From Exophiala sp. HKRS030 (lineage: Eukaryota; Ascomycota; Eurotiomycetes; Chaetothyriales; Herpotrichiellaceae), in the NCBI GenBank assembly GCA_023897205.1, contig JAHWDD010000004.1, positions 6,138,001-6,202,000 of the forward strand: a DNA stretch of 64,000 nt. The letters run 5' to 3'. The position numbers and the translations under genes are program-made. Positions 33,884 through 46,209 of the stretch are shown here, piece after piece (positions within the stretch are counted from its first letter, which is position 1; every line of letters begins with the position of its first letter). Under the pieces are notes generated by a model. It was not told the origin of the DNA. It ran no database searches and worked only from the letters and a program-made list of their open reading frames with translations.

Positions 33884-35924
33884 CTTCGGATACTGCCTGG
33901 GCCTCCCAAGGTTGGAATTGCAAGGGAAATGGATGGATCCTGGAGGTTCTGGAGACTGTTCTGGGCGCCTTTCGCTATTGCAGTTTACTCTTCGTTCATC
34001 ATCCGATCTCGAAATGCTCTGTTGGGGTCCGAAGAGGATTTTGATTCAAGGATAAGTCCCAAGGCGCCTGGTGCTGTCGTCGCAAGCGCTGTGGACGGCC
34101 TATCGCAACACGGGGTCAATGGCTGCCCCAAAGTCGCTGGTGAATGGGAATGGCGGACAACTTACTTTGTGAATTGGCTGGCACCGGACGTGATAGTTCT
34201 CAACGCGTATGAGAGTAGTCGTTGGGCTTTGAAGCACGAAGCACAATGCAACAGTGTTTGAAATACGCCAGGCGCAGGATAGGGAAGAGGAGGTGTGGTT
34301 TGAGGAAGGTCTGAGGTATCGCACCTCACTCCCACAAAGACAGCAACCAAGGCCCTGAATGGATCGGGGGAAATGGGTCTAAAGGTACGCGAGCAGTATA
34401 GCCTGTGAGAGGAACGCAGCAGACGACCGGGAGATTTCCGGGGCGGTGGACGAAGAGGCATGGACCAGTACGAACGAGATCCGAGGGTGACGGGTGGAGT
34501 TGAGGAAACGATAGAGATTGTGTCAGTGGACCGTTGGTGAAGGATTAATGGAAACGATGACCACGTTAGCCACGGTTTAGACCGGTTTAGGGGCATTAGG
34601 GTCTCGTTAGGTTGGGTTAGGGGGCCTAGGGGTTAGTCTAGGTGGTGCTAAGCCTTGAACCTTTACCTAAATGGCCTACAAACCTCGAGCTTGTAAGGTT
34701 CACCGTGGCTTTCAGCCCGCCTCTGGTGGGTCGCTTTGCACCCCCGCTTTCCCGGGCCACGTCGACCAATGCATGGCGTTGTTTTCACAAGTCCGAGAGT
34801 TCTCAAGGCCTCCCAGGCACCAGGGTCAGACTCACAGGCACCTACAGGCACCTGACAGGCATGCAGTAGGTGCTTGGGCTACCGCTTACACGCACAGCGG
34901 GCCACCCAGACAAGCCTAATATGCAAGTAACTTCTGATGTTTCAACGCCGCCACTACCGGTAGCTTCAGGGGCAAATGTTTTCTCACTCCATCTATAGAT
35001 CTTATCCATGCTAAATTCCCTCTAATCGTATCGGCGCTCCCAAGGGATAACAACATGACCGTGCAGCATAGACTTGTAGCTCGAGAGAGTGCTCCGTACA
35101 TTCATCGACATGTGTTCTACAAGTCTCCTCAGTCAAGGTGACGAGTCGGTAGGTGATCGTCGGTTCATGACACGACATGTCAATACTAAGGCTGTCATCG
35201 CTGGGATTTCGTGCCCCTAATCATCAAGCTCGTGCAGATCCAACACGCGATAGACAATGATCCCGCATTGAAAGACGGATCCGCGTGTTACATGAGATCA
35301 ATGTCTATGTTTCCCCTGGGTCGAGCGCTTTGTGATATTTGTCTTTGTGCAACATGAAATGCCGCCACTAGTCAACCCCAAGATGGGGCGATCTCGATCT
35401 GCACTACAACACCTCATCTTGTGCAAGCGTGGCAAGGTGCAATTGTACCAAGTAGGCCACGGTCGATTTCTAGCATACCACTGTAAGCTGTTTGGCTGGC
35501 AATAAATTCGGGATCGACAAATAAGATCTCATGCCAGATACTTCTGATATCTGGTTCATCGTCGGTCGATTCAGTGGATTTGCCATGCAAATTCAAACAG
35601 CCAGCCAATGCCTATGCTAGGGCGAGATGAACCCGTGCAAGGAGAACTCTGCCGCTCGTCAACCTGCACTCCTTAAGGCCAGTATGTTGCCTCTGGTCGA
35701 GGAGAATACAGAAGGCACAACGCTCCAGCCCCAGCTCTCGATGCCAGAGTCTGTTTTCAAAGGCCAGGGTTCTCATTGAAACCATCAGAGGACTAGGCAT
35801 CTGTATTTCTCGGCTTGGTGATATGCACAGCACACGTGTTGCATTAATTGTTCAGACTTTCTGTACCACCTGGAAAGGCTAAACAAGTACGCTTTTTCGG
35901 GCCTCTCCGGGGCCGACGGGCCCC
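33884..35924. other. Intergenic between G-alpha gene and transposon copy 2
   Basis: Two kilobases with the G-alpha promoter at the left. It includes a cluster of TTAGGG-like motifs at 34574-34644 and repeats of acaggcacct near 34828-34860. No gene recognised. Confidence 0.45.
34574..34644. repeat. Degenerate TTAGGG-like cluster
   Basis: Three exact TTAGGG hexamers and several near matches (ggtttag, gttaggttggg, cctagggg) fall within about 70 bp on the plus strand. This is either a decayed interstitial telomere-type tract or a chance G-rich region; it is short and not strictly periodic. Confidence 0.4.
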
Positions 35925-35977
35925 ATCCCCTCCGCACCTGAAATTTGAATATTAGCGCGCCCCACATCTCGCATCCT
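35925..35977 (+). repeat. Terminal inverted repeat, copy 2 left side
   Basis: 53 bp matching the copy 1 terminal repeat with one difference: gaatgtta has become gaatatta, a G-to-A change consistent with RIP. Confidence 0.9.
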
Positions 35978-38067
35978 ATAATTTCGTTTCTCACCCATTT
36001 TTCTATAAGGAATAGAGTTAAGATAATGTAATTAATATTATTAATAGTACTTATAATTCTCTACCGAATAATATAAATTTTACTCTATTTTTTTAGTATA
36101 TAGAGATTTTGTGGTATTGTAAAGTTATATAATACGTAATATACCTAGGAATATATCTATTTCCTTTCTATATACTTAGGTATTGACTAAGGGAGGTTTT
36201 TAGCCTAGTAAAAGGCCTAAAAGTAGCCTTTATCGATATATAGGGGAATCTTATAGAATTTATAGTAGCCGAATATCCTACGCGATAGTAGTTAACGCCT
36301 ATTTAAGTCGATCTTACCGAGTACCTATCGAGGCCTATAAGTCGACGCCTAATAGCGATTCTAGTAATAATAAGTACTTTTTACTCGTTATAACGGCCTA
36401 TACGTAATATTAGGACTCTCTAGAAGCCCTAAAATTAAGTCTTTTATAAAAAACTCTCGTTCTCGGTATCCCTCGTTAATAATAGAGTAAGCCTATTTCT
36501 AGGCTAAAAAGGCATTAATAGAGGCCGTATTAATTATCTAATCGATAAAAATCTTCGTCTATTTAGCTTATTTAGGCCTTCTAACACTATATATCTTATA
36601 GAGATAATTAGCGACGTCGACGTAGCCTATATAAAGGTTATATTATACCGTAAATAAGGGTTACTTAACTATAATCCTTATAAGGCCTAACCTAAGTAGT
36701 TAGCCTATTATAAAGCGACTTTTTTATAGTGCTAACTCTCTATAATATAGAGGAAAGGCTATTATATAGAAAAGTATTAAGTACTATCGTTTAGGGTCTC
36801 TCTAAACGATAGTAAGGACCTTATTATTATAGATTCGATAGGTAATCAAGTCGTCGGCGAGGATTCTCGACTTAAGAGAGATAATAGCGTATAGGAGAGA
36901 GTCTAGGCCTAGCGCGTTACGCCTTATCGTTCTATAGATAGCGATATTAAGTAATAATAGGGCTCTTACTAAGTAAGAGTTAGTAAAGAGATTATCTATA
37001 AAGTAAAGGAATATAAGGCCCAAAGATCGATAAGATAAGTAAGTTAGTTAATAAACTAGAGTATATATAATACTCTTTATTATTAATAGATAAACCTTAG
37101 TTACTATCGCTTCTATTATACCTTATTTCCTTACTCTTATTAACCTTATTACTAAATTAACTATAATTCTATCGCGAGGAATAGCCTCTATCCTATCCTT
37201 CAGTAAAGAGACGAGAAAGTCGTAAATTACTTCTCTATAACTTATAATTATATAGATAATAAAGCTAAATTTATTAGGTTTATAATTTAAGCGAAAGATA
37301 TACCTACTACGCCCGTAGAACTTAAGGCTCGACTCGTTAATAGCTAAATAACTCCTAGGAAGGAGGAACTCTTATAGGTACTTGCGGAAGGCTTCTAGCG
37401 CGTCGGTAACTCGCTAAAACTAAGGAGGATAATCTATAGGAGGCTAAAATAATAAAGAGATATAAAGATATTATTTAATCGCGAGAAATTAATCTTAACT
37501 AAGTAGAAGAAGTAGATAATGCGAGATCGACTAAAAAGAGGCTATTTTTATACCTATAGATAGTTATAGAGATATCCTTAGCTTTATAATAAGCTAGTAT
37601 CTTATTTCGGTTATTATAATCCTATTCTAACTCTTTTAAGGATTTCTCTATCGATTAGCGGTAATATTTATATAATAGAGAAGAAGGTTAAGGACCGGCT
37701 AAAAAAGAGATAAAAATAGGCGTATTAGCGATAGCGAGGTCGGTAAGGTATCTCGTAATAGAAAAGGTTAATAAATTACTTAAATAGGAGGTTAATATTT
37801 AGGCTATATCTATATAATAGCCTTAAGTTATTACTATCGGCTTAGAATCAACTTCTTAGTCGTTAACTTACCCGAAATCTATAATATACGAGATTCCGTA
37901 ACTTCTTAAAATTTGCCGAAATTATTAATAAAATACGCTTAGCTTATGCTAAAAATAGGATAGCTCGATAGAGGGCGATAAGATAAATCGAATAAACCTA
38001 GTTACACCACGAACGGAGCAAAAATAAGGTCGTCGTCGCGATGCAAAGTTGGCGATAGGAAGGTTAA

Positions 38068-38120
38068 AGGATGCGAGATGTGGGGCGCGCTAACATTCAA
38101 ATTTCAGGTGCGGAGGGGAT
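38068..38120 (-). repeat. Terminal inverted repeat, copy 2 right side
   Basis: 53 bp identical to the copy 1 terminal repeat, reading aggatgcgagatgtgg at its inner end and ggtgcggaggggat at its outer end. Confidence 0.92.
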
Positions 38121-38739
38121 GGCTCGAGGATCCAGAGTTTTGACGCTGGGGACCGACACTGGGACTGGGCAGAACTGGGTTCAGCCATGGCCGGTCGCCT
38201 GTTGCCCATCGCCTCCCAGTCTCCATTCCCAGTCTTTACAGGCCCTCGATGGCCTTTGGGTTCCCAACTTCCCGTTAGGTCCCCCTCCGACATCAGCCAA
38301 TTACGCATATTCCGTCCCGGACGCGCAAACAATTGTGGCAACCATCATCCTGCCATCTACCCAAAGCGGCCTCTCTCAGCGGCAGACCCCGTTTCAAACA
38401 AGTCACCTGCAACTTGGGGCACCGTGTTTGTAGATATACTCCATCCACTGCCGTCTGATCTTTATACTCTCATATCCCCTTAACATCTGTCCATTACTCA
38501 ACATCAAAACCACCAACACTTCATATATCATACTACGACAACAAGTCCTTCACTGCTGACCGCATATCCTCCGGCTCTCAACTGTACAAACTTATTTTTG
38601 ACAAAGCCACACAGTCGTTCTTTGTTCCTGACCGATTACTTCATCCCGTCTATTTCTCTCACTACCTCCTACCCACCTACTTTCCCTCGCTCAACTCTTC
38701 CAGGCGCTGACAGTAATCAACAAACCTTGAGTGAATTAA
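38121..38739. promoter_or_regulatory. Presumed promoter and leader of the aldo-keto reductase gene
   Basis: Lies between the transposon end and the ATG at 38740. The last 250 bases are pyrimidine-rich on the plus strand, as is common in fungal leaders. Assignment is positional; no discrete operator was seen. Confidence 0.45.
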
Positions 38740-40145
38740 ATGACACAATCATCTTCGGCTGATGACACCCACGATCAGTTGGACAGATCTGGTCGATATT
38801 TATTACCACCCTCAACCTCTCAAAGTACCAACATGTCTGACTACGACTATCCACAATCACCCATCATGTCACAAGATCGACACATGGGCTCCATGGCGGC
38901 AGCCCTCAGGATGAAACTCGAGCATCTACCTCAGTTGAATATGCACAACCTCACCCTACACCATGCTCAACAAAAACGTATCTCAGCAGAACTCAACTCA
39001 GCAACATCTTCGCGATCAACATATTCGTTCGGCTCGAATCAATCAGATGACACTGACGCCACAGACCTAACTGTTACCCCTAATCGATCACGAGCCAGTA
39101 CTTTCGACAATGCTGAGCGCATCACCTCACCTTTGATCCAGACCGTTCAATGTAAACCTCCTTTACGAGTTGTTCTAGGTACCGCCTCGGTCGGCTCTCA
39201 CTTGTCACCTCTGGCCAAGATCACCACCGTGGAGGATGCCTCAAAATTTGTGAACCTCTTCCATTCCAGAGGTTATTATGATATCGACACTGCCCGAGCC
39301 TATCCTGTCGGTCGTGGTGGTACATGTGAGAAGTTGTTGGGCAGTGAGGAACTACGATTGGCCAAGTGGGCCAACGTGTCGAGTAAAGTCTCGAGTTTCA
39401 TGCCGGGCTCACACCGAGCAAAGAACATTAGTCTCAGTATCGATCGCTCTCTAGAGGCCCTCAACACAGAACAAGTGGACATCATGTATCTCCACGCTCC
39501 TGACCGAGCCACTCCCTTCAAGGAAACCGCCGAAGCCATGGACAAAGCCTACCGTGAAGGCAAATTCGAGCGTTTTGGTCTGTCCAATTACTCTGTCGAG
39601 GAGGTCGAACAGATGGTTCAGGTGTGTGAGGAGAACGGCTTTGTCAGACCCTCCGTCTATCAAGGTCAATACAACCCATCTGCCGAGGCGGTGAAGAGCG
39701 ATTGTTTGACGTTCTTCGGGAACACAACATTGCGTTCTACGCGTACAGTCCTTCGGCCTGTGGATTCTTTTCCAACAAGGTCTCCCGCGCATCGACCAAG
39801 GATAAAAACAGTCGGTGGAACATTGCTTCCCCGCTTGGTGCCAAATATGCAGGCGATTACTTCCACGACCCTCTATTCGCCGCCGCAGAACTTGTACGAC
39901 AACAAGCACGAAAATTTGGTATTTCTGGTCACGCCGCTGCCTTACGGTGGACCACTTGGCATTCTCAGCTCGGTGCTGAGTATGGCGATGCTGTCATCAT
40001 CGGGGCCTCAAAAATCTCTCAACTTCAGGAGAACATGGACATCCTCGAACAAGGTCCTCTGCCTGAAGAACTTGTTGATACACTCAACAACATTTGGGAG
40101 GATGTTCGTGCTTCAGAAAAAGGCCCCCGGTTCTCCTTTGTTTAA
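38740..40145 (+). CDS. Aldo-keto reductase (AKR7/aflatoxin-aldehyde-reductase type) with disordered N-terminal extension, one frame break
   Basis: About 468 residues from the ATG at 38740; a second in-frame ATG at 38833 is possible. Residues 1-140 are Ser/Thr/Gln-rich and look disordered, an unusual addition to a family of about 330 residues. The TIM-barrel part begins PPLRVVLGTASVGSH and has DTARAYPVGRGG with catalytic Asp and Tyr, a Lys in VSSKVSSF, YLHAPDRATP with the active-site His, and GLSNYSVEEVEQM. The frame breaks at the ccc of 39675-39677: one added C gives VYQGQYNPICRGGEERLFDV, after which the frame to 40145 completes the barrel (FYAYSPSACGFF, VIIGASKISQL). Such enzymes reduce dialdehydes and other carbonyls with NADPH. 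I read the break as a likely base-call error. Confidence 0.85.
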
Positions 40146-43094
40146 GTCACCCAAAAATTGTATGATGAAACGACCTGTAATGGCACGAGAAATGGTTATT
40201 CTCCAACGGTGTTTGATGGATTTTGGGATCATGGCGTTTATATGAGATGCTCAATTGACGGCTCTCGGGGAAACCAACTATCTTATCATTATCGATCCAT
40301 CTCAAGTGCTGAGTCTGGATGCGATTACTCTTTTTGTCTTTTGGGATGAATACCTCGTGAGGACGAGTGACCAGGTCAAATTATGGAATTTGACAAAGAT
40401 TTTCGATTCATGTGTTACGATACCCTTTTAAAGCTTGGATGTGATGCCTCGAATGCGAGGGCTTAGCTGCAAGGCATTTTGGATGGTTTATGATGATCAC
40501 AGTCTCTGGCAGACATAAGAAAGTCTTATATAACTACTCACATTTTGCAATAGTCAAAATGGAAATCCTACAAACAAAATCCACTGGTGTATTTACTTCT
40601 ACGTGCCCTTGGCCTTTCATCGTTCTACTGATTAATGAATCTTACCTAATTCCAAGCAGATGCGAATTGAATAGAGAGAGACCTTAAATTCCATACCTAG
40701 ATGCTTTCAGGTCACTAGTACCGCCATCATGGAAGGGAGGGCTAATAGTATGCCTAACCTCCTATGCTCCTTGCCATTCTCGAATATGTATGCAATAGCA
40801 ATCCCAACCCTCTCAAACCTCCTGCTGCATCTAGCAAGGGAGGAAAGAAGGGGTGCGAGGGTGTGTGTCGTCTCAGCGAAAAGGACTCAGGAGAAGGGTT
40901 TTGTGCATGACAGAATCCCACAGAGGCACCCAACGAATACGCTTGCGCGGTTATACTGTACTAGGTATGCCTGGGCTAAAAAATCTCATCACCTACGAGC
41001 TCACAACAAAAATAGGTCACTGATTTATCATGCTGCAAGCCGTCTTTTTTTCCCGCATTTTTGGTTCAACGATGTCCAGTGGCTCTTTTGTTCCGGCGTT
41101 TTATCCTTTCTAACTCCAAATACCAGGATGAATTAGTTGATCTCTCCATTCCAGACGAGGTGAGCTTCCTGTAGCCGCGGTGTTGCCACACGCATATACA
41201 CACACCTGGAAGATGGAGACTATGTCAGTGTTTGGAAATCATTTCCAGCAAACGAGTAGCATAGTAAATGACGACTGACGAGGAACGACATGCTTTGGTG
41301 GTGGATAGTAGGGCACCTTGCAGGATCGTCTACCAAGCATGGTACTGCCGCCGGCTGGTTTCTGGGGATGGGGTGTGGGTGCTTTGTTGTTACCAGGATT
41401 TCGTTGCCCTAAACCGGCCTAAGATGCCCACGACTCTTTACCTGGCTTGTCAAGCCTACTCACTACCACGTGGAAAAAATGCTTTTGGGGATTTTTTCTT
41501 AGAGCGAAAAAGTCTTGCCCCCCTGGTCAGGCATTTGCATTTTGTTGACCAGGGATTGAGGAAGGATTCTTTCTTCTGAATAGCTCCTAGTTATTTGCAT
41601 CACAGTAATCATCGATCTACTGGTGAATGCTGCCAGGATTTCTGTCGCCATGTGATGTCAGCCATCACGAAAAGCCATGAATGTGTCAGCTCGAGCCTCA
41701 TTGAGGAGTGACATTTGGCACATTGGACTACGATGGGCAAATTCCTAGCCGCTCGGAGCGAGTGAGTGTGCAAGCCGAACTTTTTCGCAGCCCAGCATTC
41801 CAATCCATCTTCGCATGCATGCACGCACGCACGTACGAAGACATGCCGCAGGATTTCTTCCAGAGGAGGGGAGATCATCCCGTCTCGGGACTCTCTGGGC
41901 TGAAAAGGGGTGGGGAATGAAAGTGAGCAGAGGGAAAGAGAGGGCGTGCACACCATGAGCGAATTCACCCATTCGCACCAAGTGCTGGAACTCTGTCGCC
42001 GGTTACGGATACGAGAATTTCTTTGGATCTTTGGTTCGCAGCCTCAGGCAGCCGGCAAACACCGAGTATTGGCTTTGGTGGCATTTTGCTGGCTGGCTGG
42101 CTGGCTTGCATGCACGCATCAAGATGCATGTCGTTCTCTCCGTTTGCTTTGCCCGACTACAGTCTCCGCCCACTCAACGCCCCGAAACTATGGCATGGGC
42201 TCTCATGTAAGTAGGACCTGCAGAGATTTTAGTCGTTGACCGATTACGCCACTTTTACTTTTCATTTCGCGGTGGTTTTCGAGAGGCGCGGCGGAAATGC
42301 GAAGGATTTGCAAGAAACAGCAGAGATGGACATGCTCACAGCGTAGCATACTGGGCGTGCAATTGTTTGCACACGTACTTTTTCTCGTGTGTATGCGTGG
42401 AGGTATGATACATCGTCCGGCAGGTCGTTTCTTCACATTCTGCGCCAGTCTATACGAAACCTCCTCCTATCATTCTTGGGGTTCGTGCCGTTCACCCTGC
42501 TTGTCTACATCCGAATGCATCATCTCCTGCCATAAGCATAACACAGAGTCTGCATCAAGCGTAAACTTTTCTTTTTTTGGCATCTTGTCTACCCTGCATG
42601 ACTTTACCCACGAGAACATGTCAAAAGCCTGACGGGCGTAACAGCCTAACGGGCAAGTCAACATTAGCTTATCGATACCGAATCTTGTATCTTTGCTAAT
42701 CGATAAACATGAATTGCGAAAAGTGGGTCTGTGCGCAATGGAGAGAGGGACTCCATAGACTGTAGAGCCAATCACAGTCTAGAAAACAAGTAAATTGCCA
42801 TCCATGGGTTGGCGCTCTCTTCTCTTCCCTCCATCTCAAGCATTGCCCAGGATGGCCTTAGGTGCCGTTAACCTAGACCTTGTCATTGCAGCACGCATCC
42901 ATATTTGGCGGAAGTCTTGGGACTTTTGTTGTCGTCGTCTTGATGCAAGTTGCCGCTTCCAATCTATATTTGTACTCGTGGTCTCGACAATCGAGACGTG
43001 GTGGTGGGGATCCAGACCTACAATATTACAATGCTCGCCCAAGTGGGTAAATGGTGACAAAACTAACGAGGGGTTGATGGTGGTCGTGGTGGAG

Positions 43095-43121
43095 GAGGAC
43101 GAGGACGAGGACGAGGACGAG
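43095..43121. repeat. Short gaggac tandem tract
   Basis: About four copies of a 6-bp unit in non-coding sequence, flanked by further purine-rich bases. No function is evident. Confidence 0.7.
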
Positions 43122-46100
43122 GAGAAGGCCCAGAAAGATTGTCATTGTAAGCGCTATGGCTTGCAGAGTCCTAGTGGATAGGTATGTGTAGGTGGGTGTC
43201 AATATCAATGACAAGGTCAGCATACTATCCACACATCTGTCCAGCTTCATATGATATGTCCAGCCGGTCAGCCGATGGAGTTGCTCAAGGCGACGACTGT
43301 TTAGGTTTTTGACCATCAGATTGCTTACAATGTTTCATCTGTGAATCAGAAAGCAGTGTCATTCTATCGTCATATCCTGCCGTCCTATAGACTTTGAGAC
43401 ATGTATTAACGTGCTTACAGGTGTGGTAAGCAGATCTCATTCCTTCCCCTACCCACCGCACTAGAGGCAGACAACATATCCCGAGCCAATTGGCGTTTGA
43501 TCAGTTGAACAGTTTACAATTCTATGCTCTTCATTTATTTGTACTGGTATTTGCGTTGATGAATGCGATTCCCAAATTTGGTACTCGTGGGTCGGTACAG
43601 ACGATCATGACTGTTTTGCACAGATCGATGCGATACTAGGGTCTGTGCTCGAGAATGGATTCTCGAAAGAGTCGAGGGGACCGCTGCGCACACGCATCAA
43701 GAGCAACCCTTAGCGAGTAGGTGAGCGTTGTGAGATAGACAGGGACTATGGAGCACAATAGATCGGCAATCTCCAGTAGAACGATGGCTCGACATCATGC
43801 CCCATCAACGTAAGATCGCCTATTCACTTTGTACGCGAGTCTAAAGGTGCCGATTTTACCTACTGGAGACTGTATACCCCATAGGTACCTACTGTATCTA
43901 GGGTACTTTTGGACAATTCGAAGATATCCTGATGGCGGCGACGCCGAGTATCGCTAAGCAGAGAGCGACGCGTTACGCGAGGCTCGAGATGATTGGCTGC
44001 ACAGACCATCACTCAATCGACGTCACTCTATCAGGATCCGCAAACCCTTTTCTCGACCAACTTGAAAGCCTTCACCACCGTGTGGTCTTTGCTAGTATTA
44101 GACTGACCCTCCTCTGAAGCACAGATCAACAATCGACCTCCCTAAAGACCCGTCGACGGCATTCCTACTGCCCGACATTCCGATGTGGATGTTGATACAA
44201 TCTCAACATCTCATACACTCTCTCCCCCCTTGCCAAGCCACCGTGGCGCCTAGCGTAACAATAGTTGCAAAAGGTCGAAACAACAAACACCCTGCCCCCT
44301 CTCCCACTTCCCCACGATCCAATTGCCGGTGCACGGCTATCGATAAGGGGTGATGGGTCTTAACTTCCCAAGGGGTCGCCGATGTCGTCTTCAGCTACAC
44401 AATTTCGTTCAATTTCAAACCTGCCAACCTATAAGGCTGTCCTGTTGATTCTGTGCATCGACCAATTTCGAAACGTCACTCGTATTCATCGACGCCTTGC
44501 GGGCAAAACAACCTACTGTTGCCAGTACTAATGTTTGTAGGTGTCTCCTTTCGTGCTCTCGGGAATTCAACTGATTAGAGCCCGCCCGTTGAACCGACTC
44601 GTAGACTCGTGGAGCCTTTCAGACGCCACTAATTTGATGTGATGTCCATCGACCATGTGGCCAGAGCGAACTGTCCACAAGGCTGGGGGCCAATTGTGCG
44701 AAGGTAGGGCTTCCTTGCTTGACAACCGATAGACTGATTGTTGATCCGGTTTTTGGTCAGCCTGATCTTTTGAAGTCATGCCACGCTGTATCTGCGCTTT
44801 GCATTGTGTGGATGCATGTCTATGTTGTTTTATCATCTGCAAAACGGTTCGGCAACAGCACGCAAACCTGACACCAACGGCATCTCCGGTGATTCCAGTT
44901 GGACCTCATCATGGCCCAAACTCGTGCGTTGCGTGTGACAAGTGAAAAGTTATCTGGCAAGATAATTCTAAGAGGCTGCCGTATGTGCCATGTGCTTGAG
45001 CCTGCCCTGCTATTCCTGCATTCCCACGACCATGTTCTCAAGGTTATCCAAGCTCTCCTGCGGCTTGAAAGCCATGAGATTGCTGTACCATGTTACGGGA
45101 AAGCCATGTGCTTGTCCGAAAGTGACCATCCGATTGACTGTGAGGATGAGCGGATACTGCACCAAAGGACCGACCTAGGCTCGCAAGATTGAATTCTCCC
45201 ACTGTTGTGAAGTGCTGTGTTGCTGGACTGGTAATCTTCGCAGTTTGAAAGTGAGCTAGACTCAGGCACACCAAGTGGTAATCCTCAACCAGAAGAAATC
45301 GCAAACGCCCAGCTCAAATGAAGGTCCCCTTTGGTCCTTTGCAGAGTACGTGTTCTGTCGGACAATTCAGGCACAAAATCTCCGTTGTTCACATGGTAGA
45401 CGTACCACACGTTCCACAACATCGCCGTTCAATCAACAGTGAGTTTCAGAGATAGCTCGATATGAAACGTGGACAGACTTGCACCGAACGAACAGACAAG
45501 GAGTTCTATTCAACAGCATCTTCATGCAGACCGGCATTATGCATACAGCCTCAGTCCTCTGCCGCTGAAGTTGTATGTCGACCTGGTTAAGTTTGATGAT
45601 CTACATGTCGTCGTCTCTCAAACCTAACGACTTGTCACGTTTGTATACCTTCCTTTCTAACCCAGACCTGATCTGCCCTGCAGGACTGTTGCATTGTGGC
45701 ACAAACCGACGGTTGAGAATGAGATCGTTATGATGTGTCACTACATGTACGACCTCGATGATAAGGCCCTCCGCGCAGATCCTCTTACCACGGTGATCCT
45801 TGATGTATTAGCATCGTTCCACGGCAGAAAGGAAGCCACCCGCGGATGACAACCGGGCATCAAGCCATGGTGCCCTTGTCACGTTGCACTGGACACGGCG
45901 TCTGGAAATGTGCATAAGAAACGGACACAACATGGCGGTGCATGTCAACGACGTGTACTCAAGGATCGGAGTGTTGACGTGTGAGCTATACCATATATCT
46001 CTGCTAACCGTGATGGCACTGATAGAATCACGTATCATATGTCACTATGTACCAGTTAGAGTGCCACACAGCATTGTCAGTGCTATATCCAAGACCAGAG

Positions 46101-46172
46101 AATGTCAAACACACAGCTCTGTGACCACAGACATATCACAAGAATTCCCTCTGTCCACTCTGCTTTGGTCGC

Positions 46173-46209
46173 GAGTTCGAGTTCGAGTTCGATCTCGATC
46201 TCGATCTCG
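46173..46209. repeat. Compound gagttc / gatctc hexamer tract
   Basis: Three copies of gagttc run directly into three copies of gatctc. The two units differ at two positions, so this is one hexamer array that has diverged in blocks. Confidence 0.75.

Larger units (their letters stand above)
35925..38120 (-). mobile_element. RIP-mutated piggyBac-like DNA transposon, copy 2 (inverted)
   Basis: Exactly 2,196 bp, the same length as the copy at 11601-13796 and in opposite orientation. The transposase remnant is on the minus strand; the frame at 36802-37023 keeps DNLFTNSYLVRALL and TIRRNALGL, the region around the second catalytic Asp of piggyBac transposases. The interior shows the same loss of CpA/TpG. 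Differences from copy 1 are scattered substitutions, many of them transitions, without visible length change. The ends are flanked by AT on both sides and no TTAA duplication is seen. No intact frame remains. Confidence 0.85.

Noticed and set aside
36802..37023. 73-codon minus-strand open frame as a gene
   Set aside because: It is a chance-open remnant of the RIP-mutated transposase and is covered by the mobile element call.
43026..43316. 96-codon minus-strand frame with a Leu/Val-rich stretch resembling a membrane helix
   Set aside because: The hydrophobic run is the translation of the gaggac simple repeat and the flanks have no coding character.
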